A DNA stretch of 27,237 bases from an uncultured Paludibacter sp. (lineage in GTDB: Bacteria > Bacteroidota > Bacteroidia > Bacteroidales > Paludibacteraceae): contig CALFXE010000259.1 of assembly GCA_937927845.1 (NCBI GenBank), positions 1 through 27,237 on the forward strand. The letters are read 5' to 3'. Below the pieces are notes generated by a model that worked only from the letters and a program-made list of their open reading frames with translations, was not told the origin of the DNA and did no database searches. The position numbers and the translations under genes were made by a program. Positions 17,154 through 24,752 of the stretch are shown in pieces (position 1 is the first letter of the stretch; every line of letters begins with the position of its first letter).

Positions 17154-17186
17154 TAATGTGCTAATGTGATTAATATGATAATGTAT
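17154..17186. repeat. TAATGTG-type octamer repeats upstream of secA
   Basis: Four imperfect octamers in a row: TAATGTGC, TAATGTGA, (one extra T) TAATATGA, TAATGTAT. They belong to the same family as the arrays at 19983-20022 and 20281-20312. Confidence 0.7.
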
Positions 17187-17249
17187 ACCCCTCTCTACTT
17201 GTGTGGTAAATACATAAAAGATAAAATAATTTCAATTTAGTCAAACCGC

Positions 17250-17400
17250 ACCCCTCTTGACCTTGACTGATAAGCCAAAAAATAAGAGAGTGAAGCGTTA
17301 AAAATCGTCCTTGTTTGAGTAAGCGAAGTTTACGAGTTTGGACGATTTAGCTGAACGAATGCTAATTTTTTGAGCGAAGCAGGCGCAGTCTTGATTTTTT
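17250..17400. repeat. Nested hairpin element between aspS and secA
   Basis: Part of a 561-bp gene-free gap (16977-17537). A perfect stem AAATCGTCC/GGACGATTT (17302-17310 and 17340-17348) encloses a smaller GTAA/TTAC hairpin. An outer A6/T6 stem (17277-17286 with 17362-17371, one mismatch) encloses the whole. Related motifs (GAGTAAGCGAAG, GAGCGAAGC) repeat along it. There is no credible reading frame. The design resembles a dispersed intergenic repeat. Confidence 0.6.
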
Positions 17401-17401
17401 G

Positions 17402-17531
17402 TTTCTTTTTCATCAAGGAAAAAGAAAGACAGGAGAAAAAAATAAATTTTCTAATTCGTTTTTTTCATTAAGGAAAAAAATGAAGAAGTAAGAAGAAAGA
17501 ATTTGTTTCTTTTTTATCAAAAAAAAAGAAA
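17402..17531. repeat. Three serial T/A hairpins downstream of aspS
   Basis: Three related hairpins at ~50-bp spacing: TTTCTTTTT-catcaagg-AAAAAGAAA (17402-17427), T7-cattaagg-A7 (17459-17480) and TTTCTTTTTT-atc-A9GAAA (17506-17531). The third lies seven bases beyond the aspS stop codon. They share the same unit and loop (CATCAAGG-like), so they appear to be a decayed tandem duplication. For minus-strand aspS transcripts they could act as terminators. Confidence 0.65.
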
Positions 17532-17537
17532 AATATC

Positions 17538-19283
17538 TTATTTAATCAACAAATTCAACTCATCTAACTGACTGCTATCTATTACCGAAGGTGCATCAAT
17601 CATAACATCTCTACCCGAATTATTTTTTGGGAATGCGATACAGTCGCGTATAGAATCAAGTCCTGCAAATAATGAAACAAATCGATCTAAGCCAAATGCT
17701 AAACCACCATGTGGCGGTGCACCATATTTGAATGCACTCATAAGGAAACCAAATTGAGCTTCAGCCTTTTCCGGAGTGAAACCGAGTAGTTCAAACATCT
17801 TATTTTGCAGTTTGCTGTCGTGTATACGGATAGATCCCCCACCCAACTCTACTCCATTTACAACCATATCGTAGGCATTTGCACGAACTTTTCCTGGGTC
17901 TGAGTCTAAGAATTGTACATCTTCCGGTTTAGGAGAAGTAAAAGGATGATGCATTGCATAAAATCTTTCAGTTTCTTCGTCCCATTCAAATAAAGGGAAA
18001 TCTATGACCCACAGAGGTTTATACACATTTTTATCTCTTAAACCAAGTCTGGAACCCATTTCAAGTCGTAATTCATTTAAAGCCTTTTGAGTTTTGACTT
18101 TCTCGCCTGCAAGAATTAAAACTAAATCACCTGATTGGGCATTAAATATCGATAAAATCGATCTTAATTCATCTTGACTGTAAAATTTATCAATTGATGA
18201 TTTAATTGAACTTTCATCTTCATACTTAATGTAAACCAAGCCCTTAGCTCCAATTTGCGGACGTTTTACGAAATCAGTCAATTCATCGATTTGTTTTCTG
18301 GTATAAGATGCACAATTACTTGCACAAATACCACCAACATAATCAGCGCTATCAAAAACAACGAAATCCTTGCCCGAGACATGATCTTTAAGTTCAACAA
18401 ATTTCATATCGAAGCGAATATCAGGCTTATCAGAGCCGTAAAACTTCATCGCATCAGCATAGGTCATACGTGGGAAGTTATAATTTAAGTCAATTCCCTT
18501 GATTGTTTTAAACAAATGCTTTGTCAGTCCTTCGAAGATATTTAAAACATCTTCTTGCTCTACAAACGACATTTCGCAGTCGATTTGAGTAAATTCCGGT
18601 TGTCTATCTGCACGCAAATCCTCATCCCTAAAGCATTTAGCTATTTGGAAATACCTATCAAAGCCCGAAACCATCAGCAATTGCTTAAATAATTGAGGTG
18701 ATTGAGGTAAGGCATAAAACTGTCCGGGATTCATTCGTGACGGAACAACAAAATCGCGAGCACCTTCAGGAGTAGAACCAATCAAAATAGGCGTTTCAAC
18801 TTCTAAAAAATTATTTTCATCAAGATATTTTCTCGTTTCAAACGTCATTTTATGGCGCAAAATAAGGTTTTCCCTTACATTCGATCTTCTTAAATCCAAA
18901 TACCTGTATTTCATCCGTAAATCATCGCCCCCATCGGTGTTTTCTTCAATAGTAAACGGAGGAGTCAGAGCTTCATTGAGTATATTTAGCTGTTCTACAA
19001 GTATTTCAATATCACCTGTATCAATATGAGTGTTTTTATTGCTACGTTCTGAAACTAAGCCGGACACTTGAATAACAAATTCTCGTCCGAGTTTATTGGC
19101 TTTTTCGCACAATTCAGAGTTAACATCTTGATTAAAAACAAGTTGAGTTACGCCATAGCGATCTCGCAAATCAACAAATGTCATACCCCCCATTTTTCTG
19201 GTTTTCTGTACCCATCCGGCTAATACAGCCTTTTCACCAACATTTACTATACGGAGTTCACCGCAATTTTTTGATCTATACAT
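17538..19283 (-). CDS. aspS: Aspartyl-tRNA synthetase
   Basis: A class IIb synthetase that charges tRNA-Asp. The 581-residue length and order fit bacterial AspRS. There is an N-terminal OB-fold anticodon-binding domain (about 1-105; GWVQKTRKMGGMTFVDLRD at 23-41), then motif 1. Motif 2 is FRDEDLRADRQPEFTQID at 218-235. The bacterial GAD insertion domain (about 280-400) follows, then HHPFTSPKPED, and motif 3 is GGLAFGLDRF at 526-535 with Arg534. It stands alone, 60 bp from rsmG, with its own promoter-like box. Whether it is discriminating or also charges tRNA-Asn cannot be told from this window; no gatCAB genes are present. Confidence 0.97.
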   Translation of the reverse strand: MYRSKNCGELRIVNVGEKAVLAGWVQKTRKMGGMTFVDLRDRYGVTQLVFNQDVNSELCEKANKLGREFVIQVSGLVSERSNKNTHIDTGDIEILVEQLNILNEALTPPFTIEENTDGGDDLRMKYRYLDLRRSNVRENLILRHKMTFETRKYLDENNFLEVETPILIGSTPEGARDFVVPSRMNPGQFYALPQSPQLFKQLLMVSGFDRYFQIAKCFRDEDLRADRQPEFTQIDCEMSFVEQEDVLNIFEGLTKHLFKTIKGIDLNYNFPRMTYADAMKFYGSDKPDIRFDMKFVELKDHVSGKDFVVFDSADYVGGICASNCASYTRKQIDELTDFVKRPQIGAKGLVYIKYEDESSIKSSIDKFYSQDELRSILSIFNAQSGDLVLILAGEKVKTQKALNELRLEMGSRLGLRDKNVYKPLWVIDFPLFEWDEETERFYAMHHPFTSPKPEDVQFLDSDPGKVRANAYDMVVNGVELGGGSIRIHDSKLQNKMFELLGFTPEKAEAQFGFLMSAFKYGAPPHGGLAFGLDRFVSLFAGLDSIRDCIAFPKNNSGRDVMIDAPSVIDSSQLDELNLLIK

Positions 19284-19308
19284 TCAATTTGTCTTTTAAA
19301 AATTGACA

Positions 19309-19316
19309 CAAAAGTA
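19309..19316 (-). promoter_or_regulatory. Putative -7 box of aspS
   Basis: The minus strand reads TACTTTTG, an exact TAnnTTTG match, starting 25 bp before the aspS ATG and inside the 60-bp gap from rsmG. No good -33 box is seen. Confidence 0.4.
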
Positions 19317-19343
19317 ATACATTTTTATCATTCGCTTAAATAA

Positions 19344-19973
19344 TTATTTTACAGAAATCGGAACATACACAATTTTTTTAGTTTTAAAGTATTCTTCCGA
19401 AAAATAATCACTTATTTCATATGTAGTAGCAATGTTTCTATAGGGTAGAATCTCATGCTGTAACTCCCCTCCTTTCAGGCATATCAAACCATTAGGTAAA
19501 GCATTTTTCTGTTCTTTGGAAATATTTTTCCTTACTAATTTCATCAAATCATCAAGTGGCATTACTGCCCTACTAACTACAAAATCGAATTTATTTTTTT
19601 CTTCTTGTACACGTAAATGCTTGGCTGATATATTTTTAAGCTCTATGGAATCTATTACCTCTTGTGCAACTTTAATCTTTTTACCGATTGAATCGATTAA
19701 GGTAAACTCACAATCAGGGAAAAGAATTGCAAGAGGAACACCCGGAAAACCACCACCTGTACCTATATCTAATATCTTGGTTTGAGGCTTAAACTTAATA
19801 ACCTGTGCAATAGACAACGAATGTAAAACATGGTGTAGATATAAGTTTTCAATATCTTTTCTTGAAATAACATTTATCTTTGAATTCCAATCAAAATATA
19901 AAGAATATAATGCCTCAAACTGACTGATTTGAAGCTCGTTTAAATCTGGGAAATATTTTAATATGATGTTCAT
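19344..19973 (-). CDS. rsmG: 16S rRNA (guanine-N7) methyltransferase
   Basis: RsmG (GidB) uses SAM to methylate N7 of G527 in 16S rRNA, in the decoding region; loss gives low-level streptomycin resistance in several bacteria. The 209-residue product has YFDWNSKINVISRKD, LYLHHVLHSL, the SAM motif ILDIGTGGGFPGVPLAILFP with FTLIDSIGKKIKVAQEV after it, and VSRAVMPLDDL, all diagnostic for the family. The first residues overlap no other gene. Upstream is a divergent region shared with fabD, holding octamer repeats and a TAnnTTTG box. Confidence 0.96.
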   Translation of the reverse strand: MNIILKYFPDLNELQISQFEALYSLYFDWNSKINVISRKDIENLYLHHVLHSLSIAQVIKFKPQTKILDIGTGGGFPGVPLAILFPDCEFTLIDSIGKKIKVAQEVIDSIELKNISAKHLRVQEEKNKFDFVVSRAVMPLDDLMKLVRKNISKEQKNALPNGLICLKGGELQHEILPYRNIATTYEISDYFSEEYFKTKKIVYVPISVK

Positions 19974-19982
19974 AGGTTGATA

Positions 19983-20022
19983 TAATGTGATAATGTGATA
20001 ATGTGCTAATATGCTAATGTGT
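19983..20022. repeat. TAATGTGA octamer tandem array near rsmG
   Basis: Five octamers in tandem: TAATGTGA, TAATGTGA, TAATGTGC, TAATATGC, TAATGTGT. It begins ten bases past the rsmG start codon, in the rsmG leader. Four octamers of the same family stand in opposite orientation at 20281-20312, so the pair forms a large imperfect inverted repeat around the divergent promoter region. Confidence 0.75.
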
Positions 20023-20067
20023 TTTTATTCGACAAAGCAACAATATAATTTCCATGTAAAAGGTCGA

Positions 20068-20075
20068 CAAAGATA
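20068..20075 (-). promoter_or_regulatory. Putative -7 box of rsmG
   Basis: The minus strand reads TATCTTTG followed by TCGAC, an exact TAnnTTTG match 94 bp before the rsmG ATG. The leader that follows would contain the octamer array. No clear -33 box. Confidence 0.45.
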
Positions 20076-20120
20076 CAATAAGAATTGAAATACTTTTTCT
20101 ATTTCGGAATTTTTTATCTT

Positions 20121-20162
20121 ATCATGATAATCAATTTAATCACACAAATCACAGTCCAGACA
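20121..20162 (-). repeat. Solitary copy of the 42-bp TGATT-periodic element
   Basis: On the minus strand this 42-bp stretch begins TGTCTGGACTGTGATTTGTG and has TGATT(T) at positions 12, 21, 30 and 39, an exact 9-nt period. It matches one arm of the inverted repeat at 26815-26936 at 32 of 42 positions with no gaps. It sits between the -7 boxes of the divergent rsmG and fabD genes. No inverted partner is found within about 200 bp. Confidence 0.75.
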
Positions 20163-20186
20163 TTTTAAGATTAAACGATATTATAT

Positions 20187-20194
20187 TATCTTTG
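20187..20194 (+). promoter_or_regulatory. Putative -7 box of fabD
   Basis: TATCTTTG followed by CAGCA is an exact TAnnTTTG match, 129 bp before the fabD ATG. The long leader carries the inverted octamer array. No clean -33 TTTG. Confidence 0.45.
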
Positions 20195-20280
20195 CAGCAA
20201 TTTTAAAGAATATAATTTCTTTAATTTAGTAGATAGTAGATTGATTATTAAGATATTATAACAAACAACCGCTGATATTG

Positions 20281-20312
20281 GCACATTGATATATTAGCAT
20301 ATTAGCATATTA
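20281..20312. repeat. Inverted octamer array before fabD
   Basis: Four octamers (GCACATTG, ATATATTA, GCATATTA, GCATATTA) are the reverse complement of the TAATGTGC/TAATATGC family found at 19983-20022. The array ends 11 bp before the fabD ATG, so it occupies the ribosome-loading part of the leader. Confidence 0.7.
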
Positions 20313-20323
20313 TAGATTTACGT

Positions 20324-21196
20324 ATGAAAGCTTATGTATTTCCCGGTCAGGGAGCTCAATTTGTAGGAATGGGAAAGGATTTATATGATAATTCATCTTT
20401 AGCCCGTGAGTATTTTGAAAAAGCAAACGATATTTTAGGATTCAGAATTACTGATTTGATGTTTGCAGGTACACCTGAAGATTTAAAACAGACTAAGGTT
20501 ACACAGCCTGCAATCTTTTTACATTCAGTGATTTCGGCTTTAGTATCAGGTGATGATTTCAAGCCGGATATGGTGGCAGGACACTCTTTAGGAGAATTTT
20601 CCGCTTTAGTCGCAGCAAAAGCACTATCGTTTGAAGATGGATTGATATTAGTCTCAAAACGCGCTATGGCTATGCAAAAAGCATGTGAAATGGAAGAGTC
20701 GACAATGGCAGCTGTTTTGGGTTTGAGCGATGAGATTGTTGAAGAGGTTTGCGACTTGATTACTACTGAAATTGTTGTGCCGGCTAATTATAACTGTCCC
20801 GGACAGCTTGTTATATCCGGTTCAATTGCCGGTATCGATATGGCTTGCGAAGCTTTAAAGACAAAAGGGGCGAAACGTGCTTTAAAATTGCCTGTTGGGG
20901 GTGCATTTCACTCCCCATTGATGAAGCCTGCAAGTGAAGAACTTCAAGCTGCAATTAACGAAACTACAATCAACCAACCTATTTGCCCTGTTTATCAGAA
21001 TGTTAATGCATATCCACAAACAGATCCAAAGTCGATAAAGGAAAACTTGATTGCCCAACTAACTGCACCCGTAAGGTGGACGCAAACTGTAAAAAACATG
21101 ATAACTGACGGTGCTACCGAATTCTATGAATTAGGTCCGGGTGACGTACTGAAAGGTCTTGTTAAGAAAGTAAATTCAGAAGTACAAGTAGGATAA
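20324..21196 (+). CDS. fabD: Malonyl-CoA:ACP transacylase
   Basis: FabD transfers malonyl from CoA to acyl carrier protein, supplying the extender unit of fatty-acid synthesis. The 290-residue product has FPGQGAQFVGMG (6-17), the nucleophile motif GHSLG with Ser88, Arg in SKRAMAMQ, and the catalytic His196 in GGAFHSPLM, giving the complete Ser-His pair. C-terminal QNVNA and ELGPGDVLKGLVKK are also family-typical. It is the first gene of a fabD-hemW pair; the hemW start codon follows the fabD stop with no gap. The 5' leader is long and contains repeats. Confidence 0.96.
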   Translation: MKAYVFPGQGAQFVGMGKDLYDNSSLAREYFEKANDILGFRITDLMFAGTPEDLKQTKVTQPAIFLHSVISALVSGDDFKPDMVAGHSLGEFSALVAAKALSFEDGLILVSKRAMAMQKACEMEESTMAAVLGLSDEIVEEVCDLITTEIVVPANYNCPGQLVISGSIAGIDMACEALKTKGAKRALKLPVGGAFHSPLMKPASEELQAAINETTINQPICPVYQNVNAYPQTDPKSIKENLIAQLTAPVRWTQTVKNMITDGATEFYELGPGDVLKGLVKKVNSEVQVG

Positions 21197-22333
21197 TTGG
21201 CTGGAATATACATACATATACCCTATTGTAAACAAAAATGCACTTATTGTGATTTTTATAAAGTAACAGGCGACTTAAAAGAACAAAAGGTCGCCTTTAT
21301 TCAAGCATTAACCGATGAAATAAATCAAAGGAAAGAATACCTTAACGGAGAAGCCATAGATACAATATATTTTGGTGGAGGTACTCCAAGTGTGTTGAGC
21401 TTCAATCATTTTCAAACGATTTTTGAAGAAATTTATAAACATTTCAAAATTAATGAGAATGCAGAAATTACTATGGAGGCAAATCCTGATGATTTAACCG
21501 AATTATATTTCAATTCCCTCTCTCCTCTCCCATTCAATCGATTAAGTATTGGTATACAATCATTTAACAACTATCATTTAAAGCTGATTAATAGAAGACA
21601 TGATGCAAGTCAAGCAATAAATGCAGTTGTTAATGCACGAAAATACGGATTTGACAACATAAGCATAGATTTAATTTATGGTTTGCCAACCCAGACTTTA
21701 GATGACTGGAAATATCAACTTGATGAAGCATTTAAACTTGATGTAGAGCATATTTCAGCATATAATTTAACATATGAAGAAGGCACAGCTCTATGGACAC
21801 AGCGTAAAAAGAACATAATAAAAGAAGTTGATGAAGAAACTACTTTGGAAATGTTCGATTTTATGAGAAATGAAATGATTTTGAGAGGATATGATGCATA
21901 TGAGATTTCAAATTATTCAAAACCGGGTTATAGATCAAGACATAATAGTGCGTACTGGAAATTTACACCATATTTAGGATTAGGACCATCGGCACATTCA
22001 TTTGACGGTAAAACCAGACAATGGAATATTTCATCAATCAACAAATACATCGACAATATTAAAAATCATAAAGCCTATTTTGAAAAAGAAATACTAAGCG
22101 AACAAAATTTTTATAATGACTATATAATGGTATCGTTAAGAACTTCTGAAGGAATCGACATTCAAAATATAAAGCAGAAATTTGGAAGCGAATACTTTGA
22201 TTATTTTTGTTATCAGGCTGACAAGCAAATAGATAAAGGACTTTTAGAAAAAAATGCAGCATATTTCACATTGACAAAAGAAGGATTACATTTATCCAAT
22301 CAGGTAATTGTTGAATTAATGAAAACTGACTAA
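21197..22333 (+). CDS. hemW: Radical SAM heme chaperone HemW
   Basis: A 378-residue member of the HemW/HemN-like radical SAM family. HemW binds heme and delivers it to respiratory enzymes; many are misannotated as coproporphyrinogen III oxidase. The SAM [4Fe-4S] motif is IHIPYCKQKCTYCDFYK with Cys11, Cys15 and Cys18, one residue pattern (CxxxCxxC) diagnostic for radical SAM. FGGGTPSVL and EANPDDL follow, and the HNSAYW stretch matches the HNxxYW heme-binding signature that separates HemW from HemN. The start is TTG, immediately after the fabD TAA; the family-typical MAGIYIHIP opening supports it, and no upstream in-frame start fits better. Translation is presumably coupled to fabD. Confidence 0.94.
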   Translation: MAGIYIHIPYCKQKCTYCDFYKVTGDLKEQKVAFIQALTDEINQRKEYLNGEAIDTIYFGGGTPSVLSFNHFQTIFEEIYKHFKINENAEITMEANPDDLTELYFNSLSPLPFNRLSIGIQSFNNYHLKLINRRHDASQAINAVVNARKYGFDNISIDLIYGLPTQTLDDWKYQLDEAFKLDVEHISAYNLTYEEGTALWTQRKKNIIKEVDEETTLEMFDFMRNEMILRGYDAYEISNYSKPGYRSRHNSAYWKFTPYLGLGPSAHSFDGKTRQWNISSINKYIDNIKNHKAYFEKEILSEQNFYNDYIMVSLRTSEGIDIQNIKQKFGSEYFDYFCYQADKQIDKGLLEKNAAYFTLTKEGLHLSNQVIVELMKTD

Positions 22334-22401
22334 ATATTTCTAATCTGTGTTAATCATTTTATCAAACCTTTGAAAAAAGCAGTTTGTTAATCAAAAAATT
22401 G

Positions 22402-22409
22402 TAAATTTG
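22402..22409 (+). promoter_or_regulatory. Putative promoter of the penicillin-binding protein gene
   Basis: TAAATTTG is an exact TAnnTTTG match 20 bp before the ATG. A TTTG at 22383-22386 lies 15 bp upstream, a little closer than the usual 19-21. Confidence 0.4.
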
Positions 22410-22429
22410 TCGCTAATTTTAAATAAATT

Positions 22430-24742
22430 ATGACTGATATTAAAACACCTTCGATATTTAAAAAAGTATTCGCAAAATGGTTCTGGATTGCGTTTAGTGT
22501 GGGAATTTTATTTATTGCACTGATTTTCTTTTTTATCAGTATAGGATGGTTAGGTTATCTTCCTGCAATCGATCAATTGCAAAACCCTATTAATAAATAT
22601 GCCACCGAGCTTTATTCTTCTGATTTAAAGTTAATTGGTAGCTTTTCTGAAAGTGATGATAATAGAATTAAAACAGAATATAATCTAATTTCAAAGCATG
22701 TTATTAATGCTTTAATTTCTACTGAAGATGAGAGATTTAACGAACATTCTGGAATAGATGGCAAAGCTTTGACAAGAGTTATCATTAAAAGAGGAATATT
22801 TCAACAAAAAAGTTCCGGTGGTGGTAGTACTATCACTCAGCAATTAGCTAAATTATTATATTCACCAAAAGCTAATAATCTGATAGAAAGAGCATTGCAA
22901 AAGCCAATAGAATGGGTTATAGCTACTAAACTTGAAAAAATATACACTAAAGAAGAGATTTTAACTTTATACTTAAATCAATTCAGCTTTTTATATAATG
23001 CAGAAGGAATTAAAACCGCTTCATATGTGTATTTTAACACTACACCTGATGAGTTAAAAATCGAAGAAGCTGCAACTTTAGTCGGAATGTGCAAAAACCC
23101 CTCATTATATAATCCGAAAAAGTATCCTGAGCGGGCATTAAAACGAAGAAATGTTGTATTCGAACAGATGCGTAAATCAGGGTTTATAACAAAACACGAA
23201 CGCGATTCGCTGTGGCAGTTACCATTAGAAATTAAATTTCAGCGAGTTGACCATAAACAAGGATTAGCACCTTATTTTAGAGAATATCTTCGTCTGACAT
23301 TAACAGCTAAAAAGCCGGTAAGGAGCAATTATGCAAGTTGGCAAGAAGAGAAATTCAAAGAAGATTTATGGCAATGGGAAAATAATCCACTATACGGGTT
23401 TTGCAACAAAAACACAAAATCTGATAAAACACCTTACAATATTTACACAGATGGTTTAAAAGTATATACAACCATCGATTCGAGAATGCAACAATATGCT
23501 GAAGAGGCAGTTGCAGAACATATATCGCAATTACAAAATGATTTTTTCAAAGAAAAGAAAGGTCGTTCTTATGCCCCATTTTCTAAAGATGTTAGTAAAA
23601 GTGATATAGATGCAGCGCTTAACAGATCTAAACTCGACTCTGACAGGTACAGAAGATTAAAATATAATGGAGTAAGCAGCGAAGAGATAAATCAGATATT
23701 CAATACCAAAGTTGACATGCAGGTATTTTCATACAAAGGAATGATTGATACCGTAATGACACCAATGGACTCAATTCGTTATATCAAACATTTTCTCAGA
23801 TGTGGATTTCTTTCTATGGAACCAAAAACAGGGCAGGTAAAAGCATATGTTGGCGGACCAAATTTCTCTCATTTTCAGTACGATATGGCAACCTTAGGGA
23901 AACGCCAAGTGGGTTCTACTATTAAGCCTTACCTTTATACATTAGCTATGGAAGAAGGATTGTGGCCCTGTGATGAAGTGAAAAATGAGTCAATAACATT
24001 ACTTGATGGAAATGGAAATGAATGGTCGCCAAGAAACTCGAGTAAATTGAGGATTAATGAAATGGTTACGTTAAGATGGGCACTTGCTAATTCAAACAAC
24101 TGGATATCAGCATACTTAATGAGCTTATTTACACCTGAATCTTTAGTAAAACTGATGCAGTCTTTTGGAATAAGGAGCCATCTCGACCCTGTTGTTTCAT
24201 TGTGTTTAGGTCCTGCTGATATTTCATTAATTGAAATGGTAGATGCTTATACCGCCTTCGCAAATAAAGGTATCAGAGTAGATCCATTATATGTAACACG
24301 AATTGAAGACAGCAACGGCAATGTTATAGCCAATTTTCCTCCGCAAATGTATGAGATATTTAGCGAACAAACATCTTATAAGATGATATATATGCTTCAA
24401 AGTGTAGTTGATGGCGGTACAGGTGGAAGAATACGCAGTCGCTTTGGTTTGAGGATGCCTATGGGCGGTAAGACCGGTACAACACAAAATAATTCAGATG
24501 GATGGTTTATGGGCTTTACACCGTCTTTAGTATCAGGCGTTTGGGTTGGCGGAGAAGACAGGGCTATACATTTTGATAATTTGGCACAAGGACAAGGAGC
24601 AAGTATGGCATTGCCGATATGGGCATTATATATGAAAAAAGTATTAGAAGACAGTACGTTAGGATATTCTGACCAAGAAACTTTTGATGTACCATCTTCT
24701 TTTAACGCAAATGCAGGTTGCGAAGTTGTTGATTTTGATTAA
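22430..24742 (+). CDS. Class A penicillin-binding protein 1A
   Basis: A bifunctional peptidoglycan synthase of 770 residues: a cytoplasmic tail, one membrane helix (about 17-40), a GT51 glycosyltransferase domain (about 60-240) and a penicillin-binding transpeptidase domain (about 440-740). GT51 landmarks are the catalytic Glu99 in EDERF (99-103) and GGGSTITQQLAKLL. The transpeptidase has the acyl-enzyme serine Ser496 in STIK (496-499), SNN at 555-557 and KTGT at 681-684, so both activities look intact. About 150 residues between the domains form a long linker, as in other Bacteroidota PBP1A proteins. It is followed after ten bases by a TPR protein gene, probably co-transcribed. Symbols mrcA/ponA are used for homologues. 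Confidence 0.94.
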   Translation: MTDIKTPSIFKKVFAKWFWIAFSVGILFIALIFFFISIGWLGYLPAIDQLQNPINKYATELYSSDLKLIGSFSESDDNRIKTEYNLISKHVINALISTEDERFNEHSGIDGKALTRVIIKRGIFQQKSSGGGSTITQQLAKLLYSPKANNLIERALQKPIEWVIATKLEKIYTKEEILTLYLNQFSFLYNAEGIKTASYVYFNTTPDELKIEEAATLVGMCKNPSLYNPKKYPERALKRRNVVFEQMRKSGFITKHERDSLWQLPLEIKFQRVDHKQGLAPYFREYLRLTLTAKKPVRSNYASWQEEKFKEDLWQWENNPLYGFCNKNTKSDKTPYNIYTDGLKVYTTIDSRMQQYAEEAVAEHISQLQNDFFKEKKGRSYAPFSKDVSKSDIDAALNRSKLDSDRYRRLKYNGVSSEEINQIFNTKVDMQVFSYKGMIDTVMTPMDSIRYIKHFLRCGFLSMEPKTGQVKAYVGGPNFSHFQYDMATLGKRQVGSTIKPYLYTLAMEEGLWPCDEVKNESITLLDGNGNEWSPRNSSKLRINEMVTLRWALANSNNWISAYLMSLFTPESLVKLMQSFGIRSHLDPVVSLCLGPADISLIEMVDAYTAFANKGIRVDPLYVTRIEDSNGNVIANFPPQMYEIFSEQTSYKMIYMLQSVVDGGTGGRIRSRFGLRMPMGGKTGTTQNNSDGWFMGFTPSLVSGVWVGGEDRAIHFDNLAQGQGASMALPIWALYMKKVLEDSTLGYSDQETFDVPSSFNANAGCEVVDFD

Positions 24743-24752
24743 AAAATATAAT

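Noticed and set aside
21268..21296. 7-bp inverted repeat AGGCGAC/GTCGCCT in the first codons of hemW
   Set aside because: Short stem with a 15-nt loop inside a coding region; no other sign of attenuation.
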